Shown here one piece after another: positions 52,156 to 62,527 of a stretch of DNA of 64,000 nt. This DNA comes from Pandoraea pnomenusa (lineage in GTDB: Bacteria; Pseudomonadota; Gammaproteobacteria; Burkholderiales; Burkholderiaceae). The notes under the pieces are model-generated. The model had not been told where the DNA came from. It saw only the letters and a program-made list of their open reading frames with translations, and did no database searches. Positions within the stretch are counted from its first letter, which is position 1; each line of letters starts with the position of its first letter. The stretch is taken from positions 4,092,001 through 4,156,000 of the forward strand of contig NZ_CP009553.3 of assembly GCF_000767615.3 (NCBI RefSeq), in the 5' to 3' direction. The translations under genes were made by a program, and so were the position numbers.

Positions 52156-53460
52156 ATGTCCGAATCCACCACCAACGCCGCCCTTTTCGAGCGCGCCCAG
52201 CAAACCATTCCCGGCGGGGTCAACTCGCCCGTGCGCGCTTTCCGCTCCGTGGGCGGCACCCCGCGTTTCATCGCCCGCGCCCAGGGCCCCTACATGTGGG
52301 ACGCCGAGGGCACGCGCTATATCGACTACATCGGCTCGTGGGGGCCAATGATCGTCGGCCATCTGCATCCCGACGTCGTTGCCGCCGTGCAAACCGCGAT
52401 GTCGCAGGGCTTCAGCTTCGGCGCGCCGACCGAAGCCGAAGTGGTCATGGCCGAGGAAATCTGCCGTCTCGTGCCGTCCATCGAACAGGTGCGGCTGGTG
52501 TCCTCGGGCACCGAGGCGACCATGAGCGCGCTGCGTCTCGCGCGCGGCTTCACAGGCCGCAACAAGATCGTGAAGTTCGAAGGCTGCTACCACGGCCATG
52601 CCGACAGCCTGCTCGTGAAGGCCGGCTCCGGCTTGCTCACGTTTGCGGATTCGACGCGCAATGCACCGTCGTCGGCCGGCGTGCCGCCCGAAGTCACGCG
52701 CGACACGCTCGTGCTGGAGTACAACAATGTCGAGCAACTGCGCGAGCTCTTTGCCGGTCAGGGCGGCGAAATCGCCGCGGTGATCGTCGAGCCGGTCGCC
52801 GGCAACATGAATCTCGTGCGCGGCTCGCGCCACTTCCTGCAGTCGCTGCGCGAGCTGTGCACCGCGCACGGCGCGGTGCTGATTTTCGACGAAGTGATGT
52901 GCGGCTTCCGCGTGGGGCTGGGTGGCGCTCAGGCGCTCTACGGCATCACCGCCGACCTCACCTGCCTGGGCAAGGTCATCGGCGGCGGCATGCCGGCGGC
53001 GGCCTTCGGCGGACGACGCGACATCATGTCGCACCTCGCGCCGCTGGGCGGCGTCTATCAGGCAGGCACGCTCTCGGGCAACCCGCTGGCCGTGGCGGCC
53101 GGACTCGCCACGCTCAGGCTGATCCAGACGCCGGGCTTCTACGAAGACCTGGCCACACGCACGTCGCGGCTGGTGAATGGGCTCGTCGACGCGGCGCAGG
53201 CGGTCGGCGTGCCGTTCTCGGGCGACAGCGTGGGCGGCATGTTCGGCCTGTACTTCCGCGCGAGCGTGCCGCAAAGCTTCGCCGAAGTCACCACGTCGGA
53301 CGTCGCCCGCTTCAACAAATTCTTCCACGGCATGCTCGATCGGGGCGTCTATCTCGCCCCGAGCGCATTCGAAGCCGGCTTCGTCTCCGCCACGCACGAC
53401 GACACGATCATCGACGCGACGATCGCCGCCGCCCGCGAGGCGTTTGGGACGCTCGCGTGA
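52156..53460 (+). CDS. hemL: Glutamate-1-semialdehyde 2,1-aminomutase
   Basis: A 434-residue PLP enzyme making 5-aminolevulinate for tetrapyrrole synthesis. PLP-Lys273 is in [17 protein letters not shown]; the phosphate-binding [18 protein letters not shown] and the Asp in [11 protein letters not shown] are intact. [21 protein letters not shown] is the family start, so the upstream frame is dropped. Monocistronic; rnk is divergent. Typical length. Confidence 0.96.
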   Translation: MSESTTNAALFERAQQTIPGGVNSPVRAFRSVGGTPRFIARAQGPYMWDAEGTRYIDYIGSWGPMIVGHLHPDVVAAVQTAMSQGFSFGAPTEAEVVMAEEICRLVPSIEQVRLVSSGTEATMSALRLARGFTGRNKIVKFEGCYHGHADSLLVKAGSGLLTFADSTRNAPSSAGVPPEVTRDTLVLEYNNVEQLRELFAGQGGEIAAVIVEPVAGNMNLVRGSRHFLQSLRELCTAHGAVLIFDEVMCGFRVGLGGAQALYGITADLTCLGKVIGGGMPAAAFGGRRDIMSHLAPLGGVYQAGTLSGNPLAVAAGLATLRLIQTPGFYEDLATRTSRLVNGLVDAAQAVGVPFSGDSVGGMFGLYFRASVPQSFAEVTTSDVARFNKFFHGMLDRGVYLAPSAFEAGFVSATHDDTIIDATIAAAREAFGTLA

Positions 53461-53546
53461 GCGCCCGGGGCCGCTGGCGTACGCTTTGCGTCATGGCGCT
53501 CGCGCGTCGCCCATCGTCCCGTTCGAACATTACAAGGGGAAACATC

Positions 53547-54161
53547 ATGCAAATGCTGCTGCCGACGAAGCTTCGTCAGTCGTTCCTGCGCTGGCTGGCC
53601 CTCGGCCTGCTCACGTCGCTGCTCTCCGCCTGCGGATACAACGAGATCCAGGTCAAGGACGAGGCTGTCAAGGCGGCCTGGAGCGAGGTCGTCAACCAGT
53701 ACCAGCGTCGCGCCGATCTGGTCCCGAACCTGGTGAACACGGTCAAGGGCTACGCCGCGCACGAGCAATCGACACTGACCGAAGTGATCAACGCGCGCGC
53801 GAAGGCCACGAGCATCACGGTCACGCCGGAGACGCTGAACGACCCCGAGGCGTTCAAGCGATTCCAGCAGGCGCAGGGGGAGCTCTCCGGCGCACTCTCG
53901 CGACTGATGGCCGTCTCGGAGAACTATCCGAACCTGAAGGCCGACGGCCTGTTCCGCGACCTCCAGTCGCAGCTCGAGGGCACCGAGAACCGCATTACCG
54001 TGGCGCGCAATCGCTACATTCAAGCCGTGCAGGACTACAACGTCTACGTGCGCCAGTTCCCGAACAACCTGACGGCGAAGATGTTCGGCTACGGCCCGAA
54101 ACCGAATTTCACGGTCGAGAACGAAAAAGCCATTTCGACGGCGCCGGCAGTCAAGTTCTAA
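53547..54161 (+). CDS. LemA-family lipoprotein
   Basis: A 204-residue LemA protein. A lipobox-like signal (LGLLTSLLSAC) precedes GYNEIQVKDEAVKAAW, and the conserved helices VNQYQRRADLVPNLVNTVKGYAAHE and RYIQAVQDYNVYVRQFPNN follow. AAGGGGA precedes the ATG at 53547; an ATG two codons later is also possible. LemA proteins sit in the envelope; role unclear. It leads a conserved trio with two TPM-domain proteins. Confidence 0.92.
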   Translation: MQMLLPTKLRQSFLRWLALGLLTSLLSACGYNEIQVKDEAVKAAWSEVVNQYQRRADLVPNLVNTVKGYAAHEQSTLTEVINARAKATSITVTPETLNDPEAFKRFQQAQGELSGALSRLMAVSENYPNLKADGLFRDLQSQLEGTENRITVARNRYIQAVQDYNVYVRQFPNNLTAKMFGYGPKPNFTVENEKAISTAPAVKF

Positions 54162-54171
54162 GGAGCACGTC

Positions 54172-55164
54172 ATGGCGACTGTTCCGGCCATCCGGGCGAT
54201 TCCGGCAAATTCAGGGCGGTCAGTGCGTTCCGCCAGGCACGCATGCCCCTGCCCGGATGCGCCGCGGGCGGCCCGTGGCCGGGCAGCGCGCGCGTTTTGG
54301 ACCCTGCTGGCGCTGACGCTCGTTTGCCTGTGCTGGCTGGCGCTGCCCGCCGGCGCGCAAGACCTGGTGGCCGTGCCCGCGCTCACGGCACGCGTGACCG
54401 ATCTCACCGGCACGCTCACGCCGGAGCAGCGCAACGCTCTGGAGACCCAGCTGGCTCAGTACGAGCAACAACGCGGCAGCCAGATCTTCATCCTGATGGT
54501 GCCCACCACGGCGCCCGAGACCATCGATCAGTACAGCATTCGTGTGGCGGATGCGTGGAAAGCGGGCCGTAAGGGTGTCGACGACGGGGTGATCCTGCTC
54601 ATTGCCAAGGACAATCCGAACGACCTGCGCAAGATGCGCATCGAAGTCGGACGCGGCGTGCAGGGCTCGCTCACCGACGCCATCTCCGGTCGCATTCTGC
54701 GCGACGTGATGGCGCCCCACTTCCGCAACGGTGACTTCTTCGGCGGCCTGGCCGCAGGCGTGGCCGCCGTGGAAGCCGCCATGAACAACGAGCCGCTGCC
54801 CGCACCGAACTTGCCGTCGACACGGGCTCCGCACTCGGATCTGTCAGACTTCCTGCCGCTGCTCTTCATCGTGTTCATCATCGGCATGGTCGTGCTCATG
54901 GAAAGCCGCCGACGCTTTCGCGGTCCCGGCCTGCCCGGCGCCGGCGTGAACGATCCGCGCTCGCGCGTGCTCACCGGCGGGCGCGGTGGCCGCATTGGCC
55001 CGGGGGGTTTCGGCGGTGTTCTCGGCGGCGGGCTGGGCGGTGGACTCGGCGGCGGCTGGGGTCGCAATGACGGTGGCGACTTTGGCGGCGGTGGCGGTGG
55101 GGGCGGCTTCGGCGGTGGCGGAGGCGGCGGATTCGACGGCGGCGGCTCGTCGGGGAACTGGTGA
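54172..55164 (+). CDS. TPM-domain protein, YgcG-like, with Gly-rich tail
   Basis: A 330-residue membrane protein. A late signal/anchor (FWTLLALTLVCLCWLALPAGA) follows a ~40-residue Arg/Ala-rich leader. The TPM domain spans about 75-200 (LTGTLTPEQRNALETQLAQYEQQRGSQIFILMVPTT, RKGVDDGVILLIAKD). A second membrane segment (LPLLFIVFIIGMVVLM) leads to a long glycine-rich tail. Ten base pairs after lemA; the stop overlaps the next gene. Presumed photosystem/phosphatase-like TPM fold, function unknown. Confidence 0.88.
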   Translation: MATVPAIRAIPANSGRSVRSARHACPCPDAPRAARGRAARAFWTLLALTLVCLCWLALPAGAQDLVAVPALTARVTDLTGTLTPEQRNALETQLAQYEQQRGSQIFILMVPTTAPETIDQYSIRVADAWKAGRKGVDDGVILLIAKDNPNDLRKMRIEVGRGVQGSLTDAISGRILRDVMAPHFRNGDFFGGLAAGVAAVEAAMNNEPLPAPNLPSTRAPHSDLSDFLPLLFIVFIIGMVVLMESRRRFRGPGLPGAGVNDPRSRVLTGGRGGRIGPGGFGGVLGGGLGGGLGGGWGRNDGGDFGGGGGGGGFGGGGGGGFDGGGSSGNW

Positions 55165-55781
55165 TCACCATGGCACACGAAACGCACTCGACTTCCCCCG
55201 CGCACGCGAGAGATCCTCACCACGGCGACGCCTCTGCCGCTCAGGCGTACGCGCCGGAGTCCGACGCCAGTGGCGTGCACAACCTCTCGCGCTGGCTACG
55301 GCACTTCGGCACGTGGCGCGCCCATGCTCGCTGGATTTTCCCGGACAAGGCGCTCGACACACTCGAGGCCGCGATCCGGGCGTCGGAATTGGAGCACCGT
55401 TGCGAGATCCGGCTCGTCATCGAAGCGGCCATGCCGCTGGCGGCCGTCTGGCACGGCCAGACGTGCCGGCAACGCGCCGTGCATCTGTTTCGCCAGCTCG
55501 GGATCGCGCACACGAACGAGCGCACGGGCATTCTGCTGTACATCAACCTCGCCGATCACGACATCGAGCTCATCGCCGACAAGGGCGTCAACGCCTTGGT
55601 GCCCGCTCGCACGTGGGATGCCGTCGTAGCCAGGATGAGCGACGGATTTCGCGAAGAACGATACGTCCAGAGTGTGCTCGACGCCCTGGAGACCCTGCGC
55701 GCGATCGCGCGTGAATCCCTGCCGGCGCACGCCGGCGCCGTGTCGGCCAATGCCTTGACCGACCGGCCATTGATGCTCTGA
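55161..55781 (+). CDS. TPM-domain protein, soluble
   Basis: A 206-residue protein. After a ~40-residue His/Ala-rich start, the TPM domain reads ALDTLEAAIRASELEHRCEIRLVIE, HTNERTGILLYINLADHDIELIADKGVNALV and a helical C-terminal part. GTG at 55161 overlaps the previous stop (GTGA) and is preceded by GGGGA, so it is preferred to the ATG at 55170. Third gene of the lemA-TPM-TPM operon; the domain is shared with the previous protein but without the membrane segments. Confidence 0.88.
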   Translation: MITMAHETHSTSPAHARDPHHGDASAAQAYAPESDASGVHNLSRWLRHFGTWRAHARWIFPDKALDTLEAAIRASELEHRCEIRLVIEAAMPLAAVWHGQTCRQRAVHLFRQLGIAHTNERTGILLYINLADHDIELIADKGVNALVPARTWDAVVARMSDGFREERYVQSVLDALETLRAIARESLPAHAGAVSANALTDRPLML

Positions 55782-55787
55782 CACCTC

Positions 55788-56885
55788 ATGTTTTCCGAAC
55801 AGGACTTTGCCCACATGCGCCGCGCGCTCGCCCTTGCCGAGCAAGCGATGTTCACGACCACGCCGAACCCGCGCGTGGGCTGCGTGATCGTGCAGGACGA
55901 GCGTGTCATCGGCGAGGGCTTCACGCAACCCGCCGGTCAGGACCACGCCGAGGTGCAGGCGATGAAAGACGCGCGCGCACGCGGCGAAACGCTGCGAGGT
56001 GCCACCGCGTACGTCACACTCGAGCCGTGCAGCCATTACGGGCGCACGCCGCCCTGCGCGAAAGGGCTCATCGAGGCCGGCGTCAAGCGCGTGATCGCCG
56101 CGATGGAAGACCCGAATCCCGTCGTCGCAGGGCGGGGGTTGGCCATGCTGCGCGACGCCGGCGTCGACGTGCGCTGCGGCCTGCTCGAACAGGAAGCGCG
56201 CGAAATGAACATCGGCTTCGTCGCCCGCATGACGCGCGGCACGCCGTGGGTACGCCTGAAAGTGGCCGCGAGCCTCGACGGCAAGACGGCGCTCAACAAC
56301 GGTGCGAGCCAGTGGATCACCGGTGCGGCCGCGCGCGCCGACGGGCATGCGTGGCGCGCACGCGCCTGCGCCATCCTGACGGGTATCGGTACGGTGCGCG
56401 AAGACGATCCCTCGCTGACCGTGCGCGAGGTGCAGACCACGCGCCAGCCGCTGCGCATCGTCGTCGACTCGCATCTGGACATTTCTCCGGCCGCGAGAGT
56501 GCTCGCTGACGGTAATGCCCTCGTGGTGTGCGCCGACGGCGATGCCGCGCGCGTGGCACGCCTGCGCGATCTCGGGGTGGAAGTGCTCGATTTGCCGAAT
56601 GCGAACGGCAAGGTCGAGCTGCCGGCGCTCCTTCGCGTGCTGGGCGAGCGTCAGCTCAACGAAATCCACGTGGAAGCCGGATACAAGCTCAATGGCTCGC
56701 TGTTGCGCGAGCACTGCGTCGACGAGCTGCTCGCCTATTTCGCGCCCTGCATTCTCGGCGATGCGCAAGGCATGTTCCATCTGCCGGCGCTCTCGTCGCT
56801 CGACGACAAGCTGACGTTCCGCTTCACCGATGTACGCACGATCGACAACGACCTGCGCGTCATGGCCCGCCTCGTGCAGCACTGA
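55788..56885 (+). CDS. ribD: Bifunctional riboflavin biosynthesis protein RibD
   Basis: A 365-residue two-domain enzyme of riboflavin synthesis. The N-terminal deaminase has zinc ligands His53, Cys81 and Cys90 with general base Glu55 (DHAEVQAM, EPCSHYGRTPPC). The C-terminal reductase (from ~150) reads VRLKVAASLDGKTALNNG, WITG and VEAGYKLNGSLL. Normal length, no missing residues. Seven bp after the TPM gene, possibly same transcript; no other rib gene in the window and no FMN riboswitch was seen. Confidence 0.95.
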   Translation: MFSEQDFAHMRRALALAEQAMFTTTPNPRVGCVIVQDERVIGEGFTQPAGQDHAEVQAMKDARARGETLRGATAYVTLEPCSHYGRTPPCAKGLIEAGVKRVIAAMEDPNPVVAGRGLAMLRDAGVDVRCGLLEQEAREMNIGFVARMTRGTPWVRLKVAASLDGKTALNNGASQWITGAAARADGHAWRARACAILTGIGTVREDDPSLTVREVQTTRQPLRIVVDSHLDISPAARVLADGNALVVCADGDAARVARLRDLGVEVLDLPNANGKVELPALLRVLGERQLNEIHVEAGYKLNGSLLREHCVDELLAYFAPCILGDAQGMFHLPALSSLDDKLTFRFTDVRTIDNDLRVMARLVQH

Positions 56886-56960
56886 AGCGCGGCGCGCACG
56901 CGGCGAAGTGGTGCGGCGCACCTTCGTCGCCCCCCACACACGACTCGCATTGCCCTGAAA

Positions 56961-56996
56961 AAACACGGGGCGCCCGTTGAGGTGCGCCCCGTGTTT
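56961..56996. terminator. Bidirectional terminator, perfect 13-bp stem
   Basis: AAACACGGGGCGC pairs with GCGCCCCGTGTTT around a 10-nt loop; A-run on the left, T-run on the right. It serves both the ribD transcript and the convergent meta-pathway operon. Confidence 0.9.
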
Positions 56997-57020
56997 CTTC
57001 ATACCGCGCGAACGTCGGGC

Positions 57021-57782
57021 TCAGACGTGGAATCCCACGCGACCGAGCGTTTCCATCTCGACCGAGACATACTGCCCCGGCTGGATGTACTCGGCGGGCG
57101 TGGCGCCGCCGGCCATCACGATCCAGCCCGCCTGCAGCGGCTCGCCGGCCGCCGCCGACAAACGCGCGGCCGCCACCAGCGAACGCAGCGGATGACCGAG
57201 CAGCGCCGCCGTCGACCCGACCTGCGCCGTGCGGCCGTTGATCGTCATCGCCAGCCCGAGGTTCGAGAAGTCGACGTGCGGATCGTGCCATGCGCCGATC
57301 ACGAAGCCGCTGGACGATGCATTGTCCGCGATCACCTCGGGCAGCGTGAACTTGAAGTCCTTGTAGCGGGAATCGATGATCTCGATGGCCGGCGCGATGG
57401 CCTCGACCGCCGCGAGCGCCTGCGGGCCCGTGACGTTGCCTTCGAGCGGCTTCTTCAAAATGAACGCAATCTCCGGCTCGACACGCGGATGGACGTAGCG
57501 CCTGAAGTCGATCGACGTGCCCTCCTCGACCTGCATGCCGGACGTCAGGCGCCCCCAGATCACGTCGGACAGCCCCATCTGGATCATCTTCGCGCGGCTG
57601 GTGAACCCCATCTTCACGCCGACGCGCGTCTCGCCGCGTTCGGCGCGCCGGGCGAGCGAGGCGGCCTGGATGGCGTAGGCGTCGTCGAGCGACAGACGAT
57701 TGTCGGTGTCGAACTGCTCGACTTCGTGGGCGAAGTGGGCCGCGTCGTCGAGCAGCTTGGCGTAGTCTTGAATGTGGCTCAT
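57021..57782 (-). CDS. 4-oxalocrotonate (2-oxo-3-hexenedioate) decarboxylase-like, DmpH/XylI family
   Basis: A 253-residue member of the fumarylacetoacetase-like hydratase/decarboxylase family. The metal site segments are [12 protein letters not shown] (two Glu ligands), [30 protein letters not shown] and [22 protein letters not shown]. In the meta pathway it decarboxylates 4-oxalocrotonate to 2-hydroxypentadienoate; the related HpaH/2-oxo-heptenedioate hydratase is the main alternative. ATGA overlap with the hydratase upstream. Last gene of the operon. Confidence 0.9.
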   Translation of the reverse strand: MSHIQDYAKLLDDAAHFAHEVEQFDTDNRLSLDDAYAIQAASLARRAERGETRVGVKMGFTSRAKMIQMGLSDVIWGRLTSGMQVEEGTSIDFRRYVHPRVEPEIAFILKKPLEGNVTGPQALAAVEAIAPAIEIIDSRYKDFKFTLPEVIADNASSSGFVIGAWHDPHVDFSNLGLAMTINGRTAQVGSTAALLGHPLRSLVAAARLSAAAGEPLQAGWIVMAGGATPAEYIQPGQYVSVEMETLGRVGFHV

Positions 57783-58618
57783 CGTGCAGCCTCGCTGGCA
57801 GAGTCGGCCGGGGCGAAGACGGCACGCACCGAACCCAGGCCATTGATACGGGTCTCGAAAATATCGCCGGGCGTCACGGCCGCCATCGGGCCCAGCGCGC
57901 CGGAGAGCACCAGGTCGCCGGCCCTGAGCGGCGTGCCCACGGCCGCCATCGTGCGGGCGAGCCACACCACGGCGTTGATCGGACTGCCCAGACACGCGGC
58001 ACCAGCCCCCACCGACACCGGCTCGCCGCGACGCTCCATGACCATGCCGCACATGCGCACGTCGAACTCGGAGAGCTTCTTCGGCGTGTTGCCGATAACG
58101 AAAGCGGACGAAGACGCGTTATCGGCGATCGTGTCGGTAATGCGAATGTTCCAGTCGGCCACGCGGCTGCCCACGATCTCCAGCGCCGGCAAGGCGTAGT
58201 CGATGGCGTTGAGCACGTCGAGCTGTCCGGGATGCTCGATGTTCAGGTCGCGGCCGATCACGAAGGCAATCTCGGCTTCGATCTTCGGCTGCGTGAGGAT
58301 CGAAGCGGGAATCGGCTCGCCGTCGCCATACCCCATGTCGTCGAAAAGCATGCCGAAGTCCGGTTGGTCCACGCCCAGTTGCTTTTGCACCGCGACCGAC
58401 GTCAGGCCGATCTTGCAGCCGACGATGCGGCGCCCCGCGGCCAGACGGCGCTCGGTATTGATGCGCTGAATCGCGTAGGCCTCGTCGATGCTCAAGGGCG
58501 CATACGTCTCGCGCAGCGGGGCGATGAACCGGTGCGAGCGCTCGGCTTCGTGCAACGCGTCGGCGGCCTGCTGCAGACGCGCACGCGTCGCCTCGTCGTG
58601 TCGTTCGATCGTGCCCAT
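57779..58618 (-). CDS. 2-oxopent-4-enoate hydratase-like, DmpE/MhpD family
   Basis: A 279-residue hydratase of the same superfamily as its neighbour: [15 protein letters not shown] holds the metal-ligand Glu residues, followed by [30 protein letters not shown]. It hydrates 2-oxopent-4-enoate to 4-hydroxy-2-oxopentanoate, next step after the decarboxylase, with which it usually forms a complex. ATG 58618 overlaps the tautomerase stop by one base; the longer frame runs through that gene. No downstream aldolase or acylating dehydrogenase (DmpG/DmpF) is in the window. Confidence 0.9.
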   Translation of the reverse strand: MGTIERHDEATRARLQQAADALHEAERSHRFIAPLRETYAPLSIDEAYAIQRINTERRLAAGRRIVGCKIGLTSVAVQKQLGVDQPDFGMLFDDMGYGDGEPIPASILTQPKIEAEIAFVIGRDLNIEHPGQLDVLNAIDYALPALEIVGSRVADWNIRITDTIADNASSSAFVIGNTPKKLSEFDVRMCGMVMERRGEPVSVGAGAACLGSPINAVVWLARTMAAVGTPLRAGDLVLSGALGPMAAVTPGDIFETRINGLGSVRAVFAPADSASEAAR

Positions 58619-58827
58619 CACGCGCCAGCCTTGGCCGGCGCCGCCGGCTCGTCCTTGGTGCGCTCGCCCACGGCCCAGTGGGCGGCCGGCACTTGCGTGG
58701 CATAGACACGAATCGATTCGAGCGGCGCGCCGAGCGTTTCGTGCACGGTGCGTGCCACGGCCTTCACGCAGGCCTTGACGGTGGCGTCGTCGCGACCTTC
58801 CACCAGGTTGATATGTACGATTGGCAT
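58618..58827 (-). CDS. 4-oxalocrotonate tautomerase (DmpI/XylH family)
   Basis: A 69-residue tautomerase. After Met removal Pro1 is the catalytic base ([11 protein letters not shown]); Arg11 and Arg39 are in place and position 50 is Trp instead of the usual Phe. It interconverts enol and keto forms of 2-hydroxymuconate/4-oxalocrotonate. A ~10-residue Ala/Pro tail extends past the usual 62-residue chain. First gene of the three-gene operon, 157 bp from the divergent LysR gene. Confidence 0.92.
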   Translation of the reverse strand: MPIVHINLVEGRDDATVKACVKAVARTVHETLGAPLESIRVYATQVPAAHWAVGERTKDEPAAPAKAGA

Positions 58828-58890
58828 GAGGCTGTCCCCTGAAAATGCCGGATTGAGCGGCGTCGTGCCTTATGATGCGCGCCCGGGCGG

Positions 58891-58936
58891 ATACCGTCCA
58901 ATACCAAATTTCCAGATTCCGATACCATTCCGGTAT
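58891..58936. promoter_or_regulatory. LysR-type binding half-sites
   Basis: ATACC occurs at 58891, 58901 and 58922; the last forms ATACC-ATTCC-GGTAT (58922-58936), containing a T-N11-A core. The 10- and 21-bp spacings put sites on one face of the helix, as for LysR activation regions in divergent promoters. Confidence 0.65.
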
Positions 58937-58984
58937 TGAGTGACGGGCGTGCACAGCGTCCGTCCGGCACCGAACGAGGCTTTC

Positions 58985-59890
58985 ATGGACATCAAGCAGA
59001 TGCGTTACTTTCTTGCCGTCGCGCAGGAGGGTCATTTCGGGCGGGCGGCGCAGCGGCTCAACATGGCGCAGCCGCCGCTCACGCGGCACATTCATGCACT
59101 CGAGGCACAACTGGGCACCGCGCTGTTCGTGCGCACGCCCAAAGGGGCGACGCTGACCGCCGCCGGACAAACGCTGCTCGACGAGGTGCCGAACATTCTG
59201 TCGCTCATGCGCCGCGCCGAGGAGCAGACGCGTCTGGCGGGCGCCGGCTATATCGGACGTCTCGACGTCGGCATCTTCAGCTCGGGCATTCTCAACGCGA
59301 TTCCGAGGTTGCTCGCGAGCTTTCATACCGAACGTCCGGAGGTCAAGATCGGATTGCACAATCTGTCGAAGACCGAGCAGATCGCGGCCCTGCGCGAGCG
59401 ACGCATCGCCATCGGTTTCAACCGGCTGATCCCGGACGAACCTGACCTCGTCGTCGACTGGATTCAACGGGAACCGTACCTCGTCGCGCTGTATGAGGGT
59501 CACCCGCTGTGCACGCGCGCATCGCTCACGCTCGCCGACCTCGACAACGAACGCATGATCCTCTATCCGAACGCGCCGGTGCCGGGCCTTGCCGAAGAGG
59601 TCGCGGCCGCGTTTCGCGATGAAGGCGTGACGCTGCGCGTCGAACAGGAGGTGGAGGATGTCGTGACGTCGATGGCGCTCGTGGCGAGCCGGTTCGGCAT
59701 TTGCGTGACGACCGAGTCGGCGGCGAATCTGCGACTGCCCGGTGTGGTTTATCGACCGCTCAAGTCGCGGCGACTGCGCGCGATCGAACTGAATTGCATG
59801 TACCGGCGCGACGACGAATCACCGATCCTCGCCGCATTTCTCGCGCTGATCCGGCACTCGCGCACCCGCCGTCACGCGCTCGCGATGTAA
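58985..59890 (+). CDS. LysR-family transcriptional regulator
   Basis: A 301-residue LysR regulator. The HTH is [36 protein letters not shown] followed by the linker helix. The effector domain (from ~90) reads [20 protein letters not shown], resembling the CatR/BenM group that senses muconate-type acids. Start 58985 is the ATG at the family Met. It diverges from the tautomerase-hydratase-decarboxylase operon and very probably activates it with a ring-cleavage product. Confidence 0.92.
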   Translation: MDIKQMRYFLAVAQEGHFGRAAQRLNMAQPPLTRHIHALEAQLGTALFVRTPKGATLTAAGQTLLDEVPNILSLMRRAEEQTRLAGAGYIGRLDVGIFSSGILNAIPRLLASFHTERPEVKIGLHNLSKTEQIAALRERRIAIGFNRLIPDEPDLVVDWIQREPYLVALYEGHPLCTRASLTLADLDNERMILYPNAPVPGLAEEVAAAFRDEGVTLRVEQEVEDVVTSMALVASRFGICVTTESAANLRLPGVVYRPLKSRRLRAIELNCMYRRDDESPILAAFLALIRHSRTRRHALAM

Positions 59891-60378
59891 TGCCCTTCGA
59901 CCACGGCCCCGGCGGGAAGGCATTGGCTTGCGCTTCGGGCGTCTGACTCCCACGGGGGAGCGACCCGCGGATATGGGCACCGATATATCGGATCAGATGC
60001 AATGGGAATTGATTGGATTTCAATTGCCGAAAAATTGTATCCAAAATGTACAAACACGTAATCCAATGTCGCCCGTCATCATGGCCCCGATTCCGGTAAT
60101 CGCGCCGTTGCCCCCCCTCACATCATCTGCGTAGTACTACGGAGTATCGATGTGACGACTCTTATTTTCCCATTCCGACCCTTTTGAAATCCTTTATCCA
60201 TGCGGGTTTCGAGGTGGCCGCGCATTGCTGTTCCAATTTGACGGCTTATTACGCTACTATGGCGCATCGTTCTCGCCGGTCACGGCAGAATGATCCAATA
60301 CCGACCAGGTTCAGCAGTCGATTGAGGCGTCCCGCACGCCCGGGTCGTCAAAAAATACAAATCAAGGAGATGTCCACA
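59891..60378. other. Non-coding region upstream of livK
   Basis: No gene is seen in ~490 bp. It contains the palindrome CCGATATATCGG (59980-59991), an AATTGA/TCAATT inverted repeat (60007-60025) in an AT-rich patch, and a dispersed hairpin element (60179-60214). It must carry the livK promoter; none could be fixed with confidence. Confidence 0.55.
60179..60214. repeat. Hairpin element, copy 2 of a dispersed repeat
   Basis: GAAATCC (60186-60192) pairs with GGGTTTC (60204-60210) with one G-U pair; the end GGGTTTCGAGG matches copy 1 at 30413-30447 except for one base. Confidence 0.5.
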
Positions 60379-61491
60379 ATGCAGTTCCGTCACAAATCCC
60401 TGTTCGTCGCCGCTGCCCTCGCCTTCATCGGTACGGCCGCCAACGCCGAGACCGTCAAGATCGCCATCGCCGGCCCGTTCAGCGGCTCGGTGGCCCAGTA
60501 CGGCGACATGGTCAAGGCCGGTGCACTGACCGCCATCGAACAAATCAACGCGGCAGGCGGTGCGAACGGCAACAAGCTGGAAGCCGTGATGATGGACGAT
60601 GCATGCGAGCCGAAGCAGGCGGTCGCCGTCGCCAACAAGATCGTCAGCCAGAAGATCAAGTATGTGATCGGTCACGTGTGCTCGGGATCGACGATCCCGG
60701 CATCGGACATCTACGAAAACGAAGGCGTGGTGATGATCACGCCGTCGGCCACCGCCCCGCAACTGACCGAAGGCAAGAAGCGTCACTTCATCTTCCGCAC
60801 GATCGGTCGCGACGATCAGCAGGGCCCGGCGGCCGCCCAGTACATCATCAACAAGGTCAAGCCGAAGAAGGTTGCCGTGCTGCACGACAAGCAGTCGTAC
60901 GGCCAGGGCATCGCCACCTCGGTGAAGAAGGACCTCGACGCCGCCAAGATCCCGGTGGTGCTGTTCGAAGGCATCAACGCCGGTGACTCGGACTACTCGG
61001 CGGTCATCACCAAGCTCAAGTCGCAGGGCGTGGACTTCGTGTACTTCGGCGGCTACCACCCGGAAATGGGCCTGCTGCTGCGCCAGGCGCGCGAGCAAGG
61101 CGTGAAGGCGACGTTCATGGGACCGGAAGGTGTGGGTAACAAGGACGTGACGGCCATTGCCGGCCCGGCCTCGGAAGGCATGCTGGTCACGCTGCCGGCC
61201 GACTTCGCCGCCGACCCGGCCAACGCCAAGCTGGTGAAGGCCTTCGCTGATGCCAAGCGCGACCCGAACGGTCCGTTCCAGATGCCGGCGTACACGGGCG
61301 TGCAACTGATCGCCAAGAGCATTGCCGGCGCGAAGAGCACGGACCCGGAAAAGGTGGCCAAGTACCTGCACGCGAATACGTTCGACACGCCGATCGGCAA
61401 GGTGGCCTATGACGCTGCCGGCGATCTGAAGTCGTTCAAGTTCGTCGTCTACACCTGGCACAAGGACGCCACCAAGACCGCCGCCAACTGA
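60379..61491 (+). CDS. livK: Branched-chain amino acid-type ABC transporter substrate-binding protein
   Basis: A 370-residue periplasmic binding protein of the LivJ/LivK family. The signal peptide ends at ANAETVKIAIAGP. Family parts: GPFSGSVAQYGDMVKAGALTAIEQINAAGG, IGHVCSGSTIPASDIYE (amino acid contacts) and RDDQQGPAAAQYI. Start 60379 has AAGGAG nine bases upstream; the upstream frame is not signal-like. First of four adjacent transporter genes; ligands may be Leu/Ile/Val or another amide/aromatic acid. Confidence 0.93.
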   Translation: MQFRHKSLFVAAALAFIGTAANAETVKIAIAGPFSGSVAQYGDMVKAGALTAIEQINAAGGANGNKLEAVMMDDACEPKQAVAVANKIVSQKIKYVIGHVCSGSTIPASDIYENEGVVMITPSATAPQLTEGKKRHFIFRTIGRDDQQGPAAAQYIINKVKPKKVAVLHDKQSYGQGIATSVKKDLDAAKIPVVLFEGINAGDSDYSAVITKLKSQGVDFVYFGGYHPEMGLLLRQAREQGVKATFMGPEGVGNKDVTAIAGPASEGMLVTLPADFAADPANAKLVKAFADAKRDPNGPFQMPAYTGVQLIAKSIAGAKSTDPEKVAKYLHANTFDTPIGKVAYDAAGDLKSFKFVVYTWHKDATKTAAN

Positions 61492-61526
61492 TTCCCTGAC
61501 GCTTTACCGGCCAGCGAATCTCCCCC

Positions 61527-61554
61527 AGCCGCCCGCCGCTCCCGGCGGGCGGCT
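61527..61554 (+). repeat. Perfect 12-bp hairpin between livK and livH
   Basis: AGCCGCCCGCCG and CGGCGGGCGGCT enclose CTCC. It has no T-run and sits inside the operon, so it more likely stabilises or partly terminates the livK message, giving more binding protein than permease. Confidence 0.75.
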
Positions 61555-61595
61555 CGCATTCGCGCTCGGCCCCCGCTCGTCGCGAGGCTTCCCGC

Positions 61596-62519
<924 letters not shown>

Positions 62520-62527
62520 GGTCGACC

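Noticed and set aside
54961..55160. Glycine-codon repeat at the end of the TPM gene as a CRISPR or satellite
   Set aside because: It encodes the Gly-rich tail common in YgcG-like proteins; no independent repeat unit.
55788..56885. FMN riboswitch for ribD
   Set aside because: ribD follows the TPM gene by six bases; no room for the element and no conserved blocks upstream.
55296..57002. 568-codon minus-strand frame opposite ribD
   Set aside because: Antisense to the complete RibD deaminase and reductase motifs.
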